Below, in pieces: positions 22,568 to 33,589 of a stretch of 64,000 bases of DNA. Positions within the stretch are counted from its first letter, which is position 1. The number at the start of each line of letters is the position of its first letter. A model generated the notes under the pieces. It was given only the letters and a program-made list of their open reading frames with translations, did not search any database and was not told where the DNA came from. The DNA comes from Glandiceps talaboti (lineage: Eukaryota > Hemichordata > Enteropneusta > Spengelidae): positions 16,809,709-16,873,708 of the forward strand of contig NC_135565.1 in NCBI RefSeq assembly GCF_964340395.1, in the 5' to 3' direction. A program made the translations under genes and the position numbers.

Positions 22568-23502
22568 GTAGTAGTATGTAGTGTTATAAATACAAAGCCA
22601 GTATGTAGTAGTATGTATTGCTATAAATACAAAGCCAGTATGTAGTAGTATGTAGTGTTATAAATACAAAGCCAGTATGTAGTAGTATGTAGTGTTATAA
22701 ATACAAAGCCAGTATGTAGTAGTATGTAGTGTTATAAATACAAAGCCAGTATGTAGTAGTATGTAGTGTTATAAATACAAAGCCAGTATGTAGTAGTATG
22801 TAGTGTTATAAATACAAAGCCAGTATGTAGTAGTATATAGTGTTATAAATACAAAGCCAGTATGTAGTAGTATGTAGTACTATGAATACAAAGCCAGTAT
22901 GTAGTAGTATGTAGTGTTATAAATACAAAGCCAGTATGTAGTAGTATGTAGTGTTATAAATACAAAGCCAGTATGTAGTAGTATATAGTGTTATAAATAC
23001 AAAGCCAGTATGTAGTAGTATGTAGTGTTATAAATACATAAGCCAGTATGTAGTAGTATGTAGTGCTATGAATACAAAGCCAGTATGTAGTAGTATGTAG
23101 TGTTATAAATACAAAGCCAGTATGTAGTAGTATATAGTGTTATAAATACAAAGCCAGTATGTAGTAGTATATAGTGTTATAAATACAAAGCCAGTATGTA
23201 GTAGTATGCAGTGCTATGAATACAAAGCCAGTATGTAGTAGTATGTAGTGTTATAAATACAAAGCCAGTATGTAGTAGTATATAGTGTTATAAATACAAA
23301 GCCAGTATGTAGTAGTATATAGTGTTATAAATACAAAGCCAGTATGTAGTAGTATGTAGTGTTATAAATACATAAGCCAGTATGTAGTAGTATGTAGTGC
23401 TATAAATACATAAGCCAGTATGTAGTAGTATGTAGTGTTATAAATACATAAGCCAGTATGTAGTAGTATGTAGTGCTATAAATACAAAGCCAGTGTGTAG
23501 TT
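22568..23502. repeat. 37-bp intronic satellite A, right part
   Basis: Continuation of the array interrupted by the retrotransposon. It is rich in TTATAAATA-type units and GTATATAG variants. The last unit changes into GTGTGTAGTTACGAAAAG, the same junction as in unit B near 36095-36110. Confidence 0.95.
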
Positions 23503-23742
23503 ACGAAAAGAAACGTTCTTTTGTTGACACTCTACTTTATTTATATAGTGCCATTCATTTACTATAGCGATTTAAGTGTACAAACAGGTCCATCAAACAG
23601 GTCCATCAAAATTGAGAACTAAAATGCCCCCCCCCCCCCGTAAAAGATTTACTTCTTTATCCTCCATCCTACATTGAACTATCGGTCTCAGCCCTCAATA
23701 TTACTACTGATATAATCTGGCGTTGTTTCTTTACTCCACAAG
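23503..23742 (+). other. 3' end of LicD-like gene A intron
   Basis: Non-coding, aligned with 36105-36333 in unit B. It holds a C run (23627-23639) and ends in a pyrimidine-rich tract with acceptor ACTCCACAAG. The words TATATAGTGCCATTCATTTAC resemble a LINE 3' tail, but this is uncertain. Confidence 0.6.
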
Positions 23743-24169
23743 GCACGATTATGATGGTGATATCTCAATTATAACAACCCAATTATATGAGGAATTGAAA
23801 GAAAAACTGAATCCAATTCGACTACGTCTAACTAGCACAGGTGAAAATGGATATTACAAGGTTCGCCGAGCTGATAGAGATCAAGACCTAGCTGTGGATA
23901 TATTTTTATGGGATGTGATTGAAGGATTATGTGATCAGAAGCCTTGTAAGAAGGTGGCAACCACTCAAACTTTCGAGAGAAGAATTGACATTGCTGTCAA
24001 AAAGCACGAAATAATTCCACTTTCATGGATACTACCACAAAGAAGAATTGACTTTGCAGACTTTAAGGTTAAAATTCCAAATCGTGCAGAGGATGTCCTG
24101 AAAAACAGATATCCGGTGACTTACGGATGGACAATTCCGTATAAAAGAAAATGTTGGTTGCCATGGTAA
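23743..24169 (+). CDS. LicD/fukutin-like transferase A, exon 2
   Basis: Encodes residues 102-243 after splicing AG (12369-12370) to G (23743), giving Arg102. The junction creates HDYDGDISI at 103-111; Asp104/106/108 form the DxD-type metal and nucleotide binding motif of the LicD family, placed exactly after the exon 1 motif. The middle part carries one Cys pair (CDQKPC). The end has IPLSWILPQ, KIPNRAEDVL and YPVTYGWTIPYKRKCWLPW, a typical LicD-family C-terminal layout. The stop is TAA at 24167-24169. Against paralogue B this exon shows far more replacement than silent changes. At 243 residues it is shorter than vertebrate fukutin, which has a larger stem domain. The intron is about 11.4 kb, mostly satellite and retrotransposon. 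Confidence 0.85.
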
Positions 24170-24296
24170 CAACACCCGTACGTCACAGTAGTTGAATAAT
24201 CTTACACACCTTATGAAATGATGAAACGAGTATCCATTTGAAAGCTTGCACAAGGTGAACAACCAAAAGTACCCAATTTTCGCAAACCAGACCTGG
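24170..24296 (+). other. 3' UTR-like flank of gene A
   Basis: Differs from 36758-36886 of unit B at only about 4-5 of 130 positions by eye, the neutral yardstick used for the exon comparison. No coding potential is seen. Confidence 0.5.
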
Positions 24297-24530
24297 CTGT
24301 CAATCATATTTCATACAGTTGTCAATCATTTTGTACAACTGTCAATCACCTTACACAGCTTTCAATCACTTTACACAGTTGTCAATCACTTTGTACAGCT
24401 GCCAATCACTTTACACAGCTGTCAATCAGTTTACACAGTTGTCAATGCAACCACTTTACACAGTTGTCAATCACTTTGTACAGCTTTCAATCACTTTGCA
24501 CAGCTGTCTATCGCATTTCATAACTCACTG
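24297..24530. repeat. 20-bp tandem repeat (GTCAATCACTTTACACAGCT)
   Basis: About eleven imperfect 20-bp units. Unit B keeps only about six (36887-37000). The overlapping plus-strand frames are repeat artefacts. Confidence 0.9.
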
Positions 24531-24671
24531 TTATATCCAAGTATGAACCAACAGAAGGCTGACATTTAAGCATAGACCTCCACGAGGGTCTATAATTTAA
24601 GGAACAAGTTTTTTTCATGTTTGTTGTTTTTCTGTCTTATATCATTTCTTGTTGCCATGCCATCGTGAATG

Positions 24672-24677
24672 AATAAA
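24672..24677 (+). promoter_or_regulatory. Possible polyadenylation signal AATAAA for gene A
   Basis: AATAAA about 500 bp after the LicD-like stop codon. It lies in a stretch missing from unit B, where another AATAAA occurs at 37178-37183. Use is not shown. Confidence 0.3.
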
Positions 24678-24720
24678 TCCTTAGCTTTCTAATGAATTTA
24701 GCTTTCGAATGAACTTCACA

Positions 24721-24721
<1 letters not shown>

Positions 24722-24751
<30 letters not shown>

Positions 24752-24800
24752 TGTATGTATGTATGTATGTATGTATGTATGTATGTGCGTGCGTGCGTGA
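24722..24800. repeat. (ATGT)n microsatellite with GCGT/GT tail
   Basis: About 16 ATGT tetramers followed by GTGCGTGCGTGCGTG. Unit B retains only about four tetramers (37077-37093). Confidence 0.95.
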
Positions 24801-25082
24801 TTGTGTGTGTTGATCGTCTTCAAGTTCGGTTAGATTCAGTATCCAAATAGAGAACAATAGATATGTAAATTACTTTAACAGTGCAGTGACAATCGCTTAT
24901 TTGGAATTTTACCAAATAATTGAAGCCAATCGACGTTGATATGGAGAATCATTCAGATCTCGACGACACAAAATAACGAGTTGTCTCTCAGCCATAAATA
25001 GAACATAACCAAAATGCTATGACATTAGATGATACGTCAGATAATACCTGATATAATTTATATGAATGGGTGATACCAGTAA
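24801..25082. other. Spacer between microsatellite and 12-bp array
   Basis: Aligned in part with 37095-37200 of unit B (CAATTGAAGCCAATCGACGTTG). No gene seen. Confidence 0.5.
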
Positions 25083-27005
25083 TTGTAATAACTCAAATGA
25101 TAGGTCAGATGATATCTAAGATGATAGGTCAGATGATAACTCAGATGATAACTCAGATTGTAACTTAGACGATAACTCAGATGTGATAGCTCAAATGATA
25201 TCACAGATGATATCTCAGATGATATCTCAGATGGTATCTCAGATGATATCTCAGATGATAACTCAGATGATAATTGAGATGATAACCCAGATGACAACTC
25301 ATATGATAACTCCGATTATAACTCAGATGATACCACAGATGATACCTCAGATGATATCTCAGATGATAACTCAGATGATACCTTAGATGCCAACTCAGTT
25401 GATAACTCAGATGACATCTCAGATAATAACTCAGATGATAACTCAGATGATAACTCAGATGGTATCTCAGATGATAACTCAGATGATAACACAGATGATA
25501 CCTTAGATGCCAACTCAGTTGATAACTCAGATGATAACTCAGATGATATCTCAGATGATAGTTCAGATGATAAATCAGATGATATCTCAGATGATAGTTC
25601 AGATGATATCTCAGATGTTATATCAGATGATATCTCAGATGATACCTCAGATGATAACTCAGATGATATCTCAGATGATAACTGAGATGATAACTCAGAT
25701 GATGATTCAGATGATATCTCAGATGATATCTCAAATGATAGCTCAGATGATAACTCAGATGATATCTCAGATGATGACTCAGATGATATCTCAGATGATA
25801 GGTCAGATGATAGGTCAGATGATAACTCAGATGATATCTCAGATGATAACTCAGATGATATCTCAGATGATATCTCAGATGATAACACAGATGATAAATC
25901 AGATGATAACTGAGTTGATAACTCAGATGATGTCTCAAATGATAGGTCAGATGATAACTCAGATGATAATTCAGATGATGACTCAGATGATATCTTAGAC
26001 GATATCTCAGATGATAGGTCAGATGAAAACTCAGATGATATCTCAGATGATATCTCAGATGATGATTCAGTTGTCTGAGTTGATATCTCAAATGATAGCT
26101 GAGATGATAACTGAGATGATAACTCAGATGATAACTCAGATGATAATTGAGATGATAAATCAGATGATAAATCAGATGATAACGCAGATGATATCTCAGA
26201 TGATAACTCAGATGATAACTCAGATGATAATTGAGATGATAAATCAGATGATGATTCAGATGATATCTCAGATGATATCTCAAATGATAGCTCAGATGAT
26301 AACTCTGATGATATCTCAGATGATAACTAAGATGATAGGTCAGATGATAGGTCAGATGATAGGTCAGATGATAATGCAGATGATAACTCAGATGATAGGT
26401 CAGATGATAGGTCAGGTGATAACTCAGATGATAAGTCATATGTTAAGTCATTTGATATCTCAGATGATAACTCAGATGATAACTGAGAATATAGGTCAGA
26501 TGATTACTCAGATGATAACTCAGATGATATCTCAGATGACAGGTCAGATGATAACTCAGATGATATCTCAGATGATAACTTAGATGATAGGTCAGATGAT
26601 AACTCAGATTATTACACAGATGATAACTCAGATGATAACTCTGATGATAACTATGATGATAACTCAGATGATAACTCAGATGATATCTCAGATGATAACT
26701 CTGATGATATCTCAGATGATACCTCAGATGATAACTCAGATTATAGGTCAGATGATTACTCAGATGATAACTCAGATGATAACTCAGATATTAGGTGAGA
26801 TGATAATTCAGATGATAGGTCAGATGATAACTCAGATGATAACTCAGATGATATCTCAGATGATAACTCAGATGATAACTCAGATGATAACTCTGATGAT
26901 AACTCTGATGATAACTCAGATGATAGGGCAGATGATAACTCAGATGGTAACTCGGATGATACCTCAGATGATATCTTATATGATATCTCCGATGATACCA
27001 CATTA
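25083..27005. repeat. 12-bp minisatellite GATGATAACTCA (~160 copies)
   Basis: Units of 12 bp alternate GATGATAACTCA, GATGATATCTCA and GATGATAGGTCA. Because 12 is a multiple of three, long open frames appear on both strands (Met-Ile-Ser/Thr-Gln on plus; Ser-Ser-Glu-Leu or Tyr-His-Leu on minus), which are artefacts. Most units contain TGATAA or TGATAG, matching the WGATAR consensus for GATA factors. The array is absent from unit B. Confidence 0.97.
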
Positions 27006-27140
27006 TAACCGATTATGTAAATAATTCTTAGTTCGATACCATACGATAGAATAAAGTTCCATCAGATGGAGAGCAGTCCTAGCACCCCCTTAACAGCAGC
27101 TGATGGACAATTGTCCTATCACCCCTATGTTTATACTAAG
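27006..27140. other. Junction between units A and B
   Basis: Short sequence between the 12-bp array and the 31-bp array. No feature seen. Confidence 0.5.
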
Positions 27141-28385
27141 TTTTATAGAGATAGGGCTGTTATTCCACTTATTTTATGGAGTAAAAGCTGTCATTTCACT
27201 CATTATATAGAGTAGATGCCGTTATTTCACTTATTTTATAGATTAAATGCTGTCATTTCATGTAATTTATGGAGTATAGGTTATTATTCCTCTTATTCTA
27301 TACAGTGGAGGCTGTCATTCCACTTATATTATAGAGTAGGGCTGTCATTCCATTTATTGTATAGAGTAGAGGCTGTCATTCCACTAAAGTTATAGAGCAA
27401 AGGCTGTTAGTCCTCTTATTTTACAGTGTAGGGGCTGTCATTCCACATATTTTACAGAGTAGGGGCTGTCATTACACTTATTTTATAGAGTAAGGGCTGT
27501 TATGCAACTTATTTTAAAGAGTAGAAGCTGTCATTTCACTTATTTTATAGAGTAATGGCTTCCATTTCACTTATTTTCTAGACTATAGGTTGTTATTCCT
27601 CTTATTTTATAGAGTAGAGGCCATTATTCCACTTATATATAGAATAAGGGCTGTTATTCCACTTATTTTATAGAATAAGGGCTGTTATTCTACTTATTTT
27701 ATAGAGTATAGGTTGTTATTCCTCTTATCTTCTAGAGTATAGGTTGCCATTCCACTTATTTTTTACAGTAGAGGCTACTAATCCACTTCGTTTATATAGT
27801 AGAGGCTGTTATTCCACTTATTTTATAGAGTACTGGCTGTTTTTACACTTATTAATGTAAGGGCTGTTATGCAAGTTATTTTAGAGACTAGAGGCTGTCA
27901 TATTGTTTAGAGTAAGGGCCGTTATTCCTCTTATTTTATAGAGTGGAGGCTGTCATTCAACTTATTTTATAGAGTAGGGGCTGTTATGCAACTTTTTATA
28001 AAGAGTAGAAGCTGTCATTTCATTTATTTTATAGAGTAAAGGCTTTCATTTCACTTATTTTATAGAGTATAGGTTGTTATTCCATTTATTTTATAGAGTA
28101 GAGGCTGTTATTGCACTTATTTTCTAGAGTAGGGCTGTCATTCCATTTATTTCATAGAATAGAGGCTGTCATTATTTTATAAAGTGGGGCTGTCATTTCA
28201 TTTATTTTATAGAGTATAGGTTATTATACAACTTATTTTATAGAGTAGAAGCTGTCATTCCACTTATTTTATTAAGTGGGGGCTGTCATTCCACTTATTT
28301 TATAGAGTAGAGGCTGTCATTCCACTTACTTTATAGAGTGGCGGCTGTAATTCCACTTACTTTATAGAGTGGCGGCTGTCATTCC
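27141..28385. repeat. 31-bp minisatellite, array II, diverged part
   Basis: Same 31-bp family as 6170-7930 (GGCTGTTATTCCACTTATTT), with many substitutions and indels. It passes without a break into the homogeneous higher-order array that follows. Confidence 0.93.
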
Positions 28386-29806
28386 AGAAAGGGGTGTCAT
28401 TCCACTGTTTACCACCTAGAAATGCTGTCATTCCAGTTCCAAAGCATTGAAAATGCTGTCATTCCACTTATTTTATAGAGTGGCGGCTGTCATTCCACTG
28501 GTTTTACAGTACAGAGGGTGTCATTCAACTAACTGAATGTAGAAAAGCGTGTCATTCCACTGTTTACCACCTAGAAATGCTGTCATTCCAGTTCCAAAGC
28601 ATTGAAAATGCTGTCATTCCACTTATTTTATAGAGTGGTGGCTGTCATTCCACTGGAACTACAGTGCAGAGGGTGTCATTCAACTAACTGAATGTAGAAA
28701 GGGGTGTCATTCCACTGTTTATGCTGTCGTTCCAGTTCCAAAGCATTGAAAATGCTGTCATTCCACTTATTTTATAGAGTGGCGGCTGTCATTCCACTGG
28801 TTTTACAGTGCAGAGGGTGTCATTCAACTAACTGAATGTAGAAAACGGTGTCATTCCACTGTTTACCACCTAGAAATGTTGTCATTCCAGTTCCAAAGCA
28901 TTGAAAATGCTGTCATTCCACTTATTTTATAGAGTGGCGGCTGTCATTCCAGTGGATCTACAGTGCAGAGGGTGTCATTCAACTAACTGAATGTAGAAAG
29001 GGGTGTCATTCCACTGTTTATGCTGTCGTTCCAGTTCCAAAGCATTGAAAATGCTGTCATTCCACTTACTTTATAGAGTGGCGGCTGTCATTCCACTGGT
29101 TTTACAGTGCAGAGGGTGTCATTCAACTAACTGAATGTAGAAAAGGGTGTCATTCCACTGTTTACCACCTAGAAATGCTGTCATTCCAGTTCCAAAGCAT
29201 TGAAAATGCTGTCATTCCACTTACTTTATAGAGTGGCGGCTGTCATTCCACTGGTTTTACAGTGCAGAGGGTGTCATTCAACTAACTGAATGTAGAAAAG
29301 GGTGTCATTCCACTGTGTACCACCTAGAAATGCTGTCATTCCAGTTCCAAAGCATTGAAAATGCTGTCATTCCACTTACTTTATAGAGTGGCAGCTGTCA
29401 TTCCACTAGTTTTACAGTGCAGAGGGTGTCATTCAACTAACTGAATGTAGAAAAGGTTGTCATTCCACTGTTTACCACCTAGAAATGCTGTCATTCCAGT
29501 TCCAAAGCATTGAAAATGCTGTCATTCCACTTACTTTATAGAGTGGCAGCTGTCATTCCACTGGTTTTACAGTGCAGAGGTTGTCATTCAACTAACTGAA
29601 TGTAGAAAACGGTGTCATTCCACTGTTTACCACCTAGAAATGTTGTCATTCCAGTTCCAAAGCATTGAAAATGCTGTCATTCCACTTATTTTATAGAGTG
29701 GCGGCTGTCATTCCACTGGATCTACAGTGCAGAGGGTGTCATTCAACTAACTGAATGTAGAAAAGGGTGTCATTCCTCTGTTTACCACCTAGAAATGCTG
29801 TCATTC
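28386..29806. repeat. 155-bp higher-order satellite (5 x 31 bp)
   Basis: CCAAAGCATTGAAAATGCTG recurs with AAAGC at 28441, 28596, 28740, 28895, 29039, 29194, 29349, 29504 and 29659: spacings are 155 bp, twice 144. Each 155-bp unit is five diverged 31-bp monomers, and all five keep the box GKTGTCATTC at their start while their last 20 bases differ (TTATTTTATAGAG, GGTTTTACAGTG, AACTGAATGTAG, TTTACCACCTAG, TTCCAAAGCATTG). The 144-bp variants lack 11 bp (ACCACCTAGAA) in the fourth monomer. The array ends inside the conserved box at the boundary module. Confidence 0.96.
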
Positions 29807-29960
29807 GTTTTGTCAGTTTTCCATGTGTTGTTTGTTTTAGTGAGACACATGACATGTAGAGCTAGGTGACCGGTCACCAGTACCTTCGAAATAGTGCCGA
29901 CTGACCTAATTTTACGACTCCGATTGTTGAATGAAATATTTACATTTAAATAGAGCATAG
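29807..29960. repeat. Boundary module, copy B
   Basis: GTTTTGTCAGTTTTCCATGTG onward matches 7953-8100 and 38579-38690, and includes the palindrome core at 29865-29878. Confidence 0.8.
29865..29878. promoter_or_regulatory. 14-bp palindrome GGTGACCGGTCACC
   Basis: Perfect dyad. It is the unit B counterpart of 8015-8030, with the outer base pair lost. Confidence 0.35.
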
Positions 29961-31140
29961 ACTGTGTGTCTTTTGTGTGCTTTCATTGTGTTCGTGTCCT
30001 GAGGTGACTCGAGAGAGAGACAAACTTCATAATGTTACATATTCACCATGTTTAACAATGTGTTTCTAAGGTAAGTTCCGACAAGATTTTGACGGATTTC
30101 TAATATTTTAACTTTGGTAATTACATTTTTAGACATGGATGAACATGTTTCACCAACATCGAGGAGGTATTTGTACATTAGAAATTTGTACATTAGTACA
30201 TTAGAATATTTTCTACGAATACAATCGATTACTGAATGTGTCTGTCTCTTGTAGAGGATGATAAGGACACTATGATAGACTGTGGTGATTTTGGCAGACA
30301 AAACTAAACATGTCACATCATTATTGTACGGGGGTATTCACATAGGAATGGTATATTCACATATATGTATGGCCGCCTTTATCCCCTTTTCAACGCTTGT
30401 AGACTTTTCCCATCGTTTGGACAACGTTGTTTCGAAGTTGCCAATTTTCATATTTTTTCTTAAACAACATAGTTTCAAAATGAACGATTTTCGGACACCA
30501 TTTTCTGGCTGAATAACAGACGGGGAATACAGCTGAATGTATAGGGAAGAAATGTATTAATCGCCATCTTGGTTTCGGGGGCGTGTAGTATTTCGTAGTT
30601 TTTTTGTCTACAGACTAAATGTGACAACGTTTATATTTCCCCCATCTTATATAGTCAGGTGGCTTAACACCAGTTTTGAGGATTATTGTTACACGCCGGA
30701 TAAAAGCAGCAAATCTGATAAGAACACTATGAAAGACTGCGGTGATTTTGACAGACAAAACTAAACATGTCACATCATTATTGTACGGGGGTATTGGCAT
30801 AGTAATGGTACTTATGTTCACATATATGTATGGCCGCCTTTATCCACTTTTCAACGCTTGTAGACTTTTCCCATAGTTTGGACAACGTAGCTTCGAAGTT
30901 GCCAATTTTCATTTTTTTTCTGGAACTTTTGAACAACATAGTTTCCAAATGAACAATTTTCGGACACCTTTTTACGAGACTTTGGACTTTTGACACCATT
31001 TTCTGGCTGAATAACAGACAGTGAATACAGCTGAATGTATAGGGAAGAAATGTATTAATCGCCATCTTGGTTTCCGGGGCGTGTAGTATTTCGTAGTTTT
31101 TTTTCCCTTGTCTACAGACTAAATATGACAACGTTTATAT
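29945..31140. repeat. 1-kb repeat modules, unit B
   Basis: Counterpart of 8466-11040 with fewer copies. It keeps the CTAAG|GTAAGTTCCGAC donor-like site (GT at 30071) and TGTCTCTTGTAG acceptor-like site (AG at 30253-30254). The minus-strand frame at 30778-31131 is the longest version of the lysine/leucine-rich peptide seen in these modules, but it has no recognisable domain. Confidence 0.8.
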
Positions 31141-31373
31141 TTCCCCTATCTTATATGGAAATAACACTTCTAGTATAGAGCGTACATTGACACATTTGTA
31201 GCAGCAGGATTCGTGTGGTATTTGTCTTAGGAAAACAACGATCTAAGCAATAATATGAGTCTCTGTACCTGAATGTACTTATATCATTAGCAAACAACAG
31301 AATACTAAAACTAGCATACTAACAATTGTAGACCAGATTTAAACTGAATGCCTCCAGTAAGGGCAAACCATAG

Positions 31374-31838
31374 GTTTTTGCTCTTACACTTGTTGTTTGA
31401 ATGCTAATACTAAACTCTATGCCAATATACTTTATAGGACACGTGTGCTTACTATGATTGATGTATGTACAAATTTTAGCAGTATTCATTCTTTAAATAT
31501 ATATGACGTAAGTACCGAAAATCATTAATTATGCAAATTACTTATTAACACTGAAAATATTCATCTGATACAAATAGTCAAATGATGCACATATGAAAGT
31601 AAATGACACACACATAAGGAAAATGATACACATATGAAATAGAGTGAAAATTAGTTGGGAAATTGTTCAAATCAAAATGATCTTACTACAGGTTGATTCA
31701 AGGAAAAATGCCTGTCTGTCTGTCTGTCGATCTGTCTGTTTGTCTTGTAGATGATGCAAGTGGTATTGAGCTTTACCTCTCAACCTACTGGGGATGAAAT
31801 TTGGTTATGATTCTGAAAATGTTACTGTTAGTCTGTAG
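31374..31838. other. 465-bp segment present in unit B, absent from unit A
   Basis: Flanked by TAG on both sides, where unit A has a single TAG (around 11267). Either an insertion in B or a deletion in A between short direct repeats. It contains a (GTCT)n stretch at 31711-31735 followed by TTTGTCTTGTAG. No coding signal. Confidence 0.75.
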
Positions 31839-32275
31839 TCTCCAAATTGTGAGTGTGTCATACGTATGTAATTGGCCCTAGTAACCATGGCCACGCCCTT
31901 AGCAACAGTCAATTGATATTTTTTTACAATTATATCAAGAGGGATGGGTAGGTAATTGAATACACATTGATTTATAAAAAAAATATATAAATGCCCTAAG
32001 CAACAAAACCACGCCCATAACAACGGATGAACAATGACATGTAGTGCCAAAATAACACCGGTGACGGGAAGGTAAATGAATGAGTATTGCACAATTGTAT
32101 GTAGATATGCCTAGCAACAAGACTGTGCCCATAGTAACATTAAATGATGGTGTATGTTGCAGACATAAGAATGTATGCAAATGTGTCTGGCAACAAGACC
32201 ACATAATCATCACAGAAAATTAAAGTGTTCTGGCAACAGTTGTGCTACAACGCCATTGGTGCTTTTATTGACAAT
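31839..32275. repeat. Degenerate repeat in the LicD-like 5' flank, copy B
   Basis: Counterpart of 11270-11695, with the same CCACGCCC.TAGCAACA blocks. Minus-strand open frames here are shadows of the repeat. Confidence 0.6.
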
Positions 32276-32310
32276 ATACTGATAGTGACGTAATTCATAT
32301 GGGTATATGA

Positions 32311-32318
32311 TGACGTCA
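32311..32318. promoter_or_regulatory. CRE-type site TGACGTCA upstream of LicD-like gene B
   Basis: Same position relative to the start codon as 11739-11746. The CATTGG that follows in A is changed to CAACGG here. Confidence 0.4.
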
Positions 32319-32639
32319 ACGGTTTACAATTGGAATGAGCACCACTTTTGATGATGATTTCAGCACATATTTCTGTGCTTATGTAGTGTTTTTACAGATG
32401 ACAGCTTGATCTTGAATGGAAAGTCTCTTGACTCTCAATATACTGCCGAGAATAAATTCATTCTGTGCTGTTCATTAAGCGAAAAAGGATTGAATCGCGA
32501 CCCCTTAAATTCCTCCGATCGCCCTCCCTGGTCATAAAGAATGTCAGCCCCCTAATGCCTGATGTTGTAATCTTATTTCACTTTAAAAATTCATCTTCTT
32601 TGCTACAGAAATGTGCATCTTTCTTCATAAGTTCACAAG

Positions 32640-32914
32640 ATGTCAAGTCTAAGAAGTTGCAGATATCGGCCAACTACATCACCAAAGTGTGTCATCCTTG
32701 TATTCCTCATTACCATAGCAACATTAGAGTTAACACTTCAATTACACACGTTTCTAAAAGTGAACCTTGAAAATTGTCACTTGACGAATGAAGAAATTCA
32801 AGATTTGAGATTGATGCTGAAGAGCACCACCAACGTCCTAGAAGAGATGAACGTTACCTATTGGTTGGATTATGGTACACTTCTAGGAGCAGTCAGAAAT
32901 GGAGATGTTATGAG
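32640..32914 (+). CDS. LicD/fukutin-like transferase B, exon 1
   Basis: Encodes residues 1-91 of a predicted 232-residue protein completed by 36334-36757. The catalytic block (YWLDYGTLLGAVRNGD, residues 74-89) is identical to paralogue A. The N-terminal part is strongly different: in-frame losses of 5, 4 and 1 codons, and a hydrophobic anchor (about 17-29) that is shorter than in A and followed by a Glu at 30, so membrane anchoring may be weaker. The donor GAG|GTATGT follows at 32915, phase 2. An acceptor-like TTGCTACAG ends at 32608 in the same place as in A. Possible substrates are as for A: a nucleotide-activated polyol phosphate or phosphocholine, by family analogy only. Confidence 0.82.
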
Positions 32915-33589
32915 GTATGTTCATATTTATAAGTAATAGTATTATCGGAAGAAAGTCTGCACGGAAGTCTATAAACTCATTAAATAGTTAGAGAAAAACG
33001 CCCAACTGAGAGTTTAACGTTGTTGTAACAATAATTTAAGTTTACGTCTATTCAGTTTTATTTAACAGAAAGTTTGCTTTCTGCAGTTGTAGTCGGAGAC
33101 TCTGCCGTCAAACCGTCGACTGCTACACTTTACAGGGGTACAGGGGCACAAGTTTGGTTTATATATTGGGAGGGGGGGGGCGTACTTGTTGTAGAAAGAT
33201 CAAAGTTCAATTCAATGTATATTGGTTTTATTATTCTATTTAGTGACGCATACTTAACCATCAGTTCTTATTGGCAGAACTCACACCTGGTACCTGTATT
33301 CAGATAAGAACGATAATACTAAAGTGTCATGGAAACCGTTGTAAAACTATATATCAAATGAGCCAACAACGTCAGTACGATTTCTTAATAAAGTAGCTTT
33401 GGTTAATCATTGTTTCGTTTAAATACTTTCACTTGAGTCAAATAGCTTATAAACTCATCTTGTACTGCGAGGTCAATAGTTCAATGTAGGACAACAACGA
33501 GTTTGACTTTAGTTGGGCCGCAGCCCCCCCCCCCCCCCAACTAAATTTGCCAAAATTGAAAATGTTCGGACAGCACAGTCAATTTCAGA
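32915..33589 (+). other. 5' part of LicD-like gene B intron
   Basis: Aligned with 12371-13084 of unit A. It contains a G run (33171-33180) and a C run (33522-33538). No other feature. Confidence 0.6.

Noticed and set aside
25058-27024. Long Met-Ile-Ser-Gln, Ser-Ser-Glu-Leu and Tyr-His-Leu proteins
   Set aside because: A 12-bp unit keeps every frame open on both strands; no domain, start or splice evidence.
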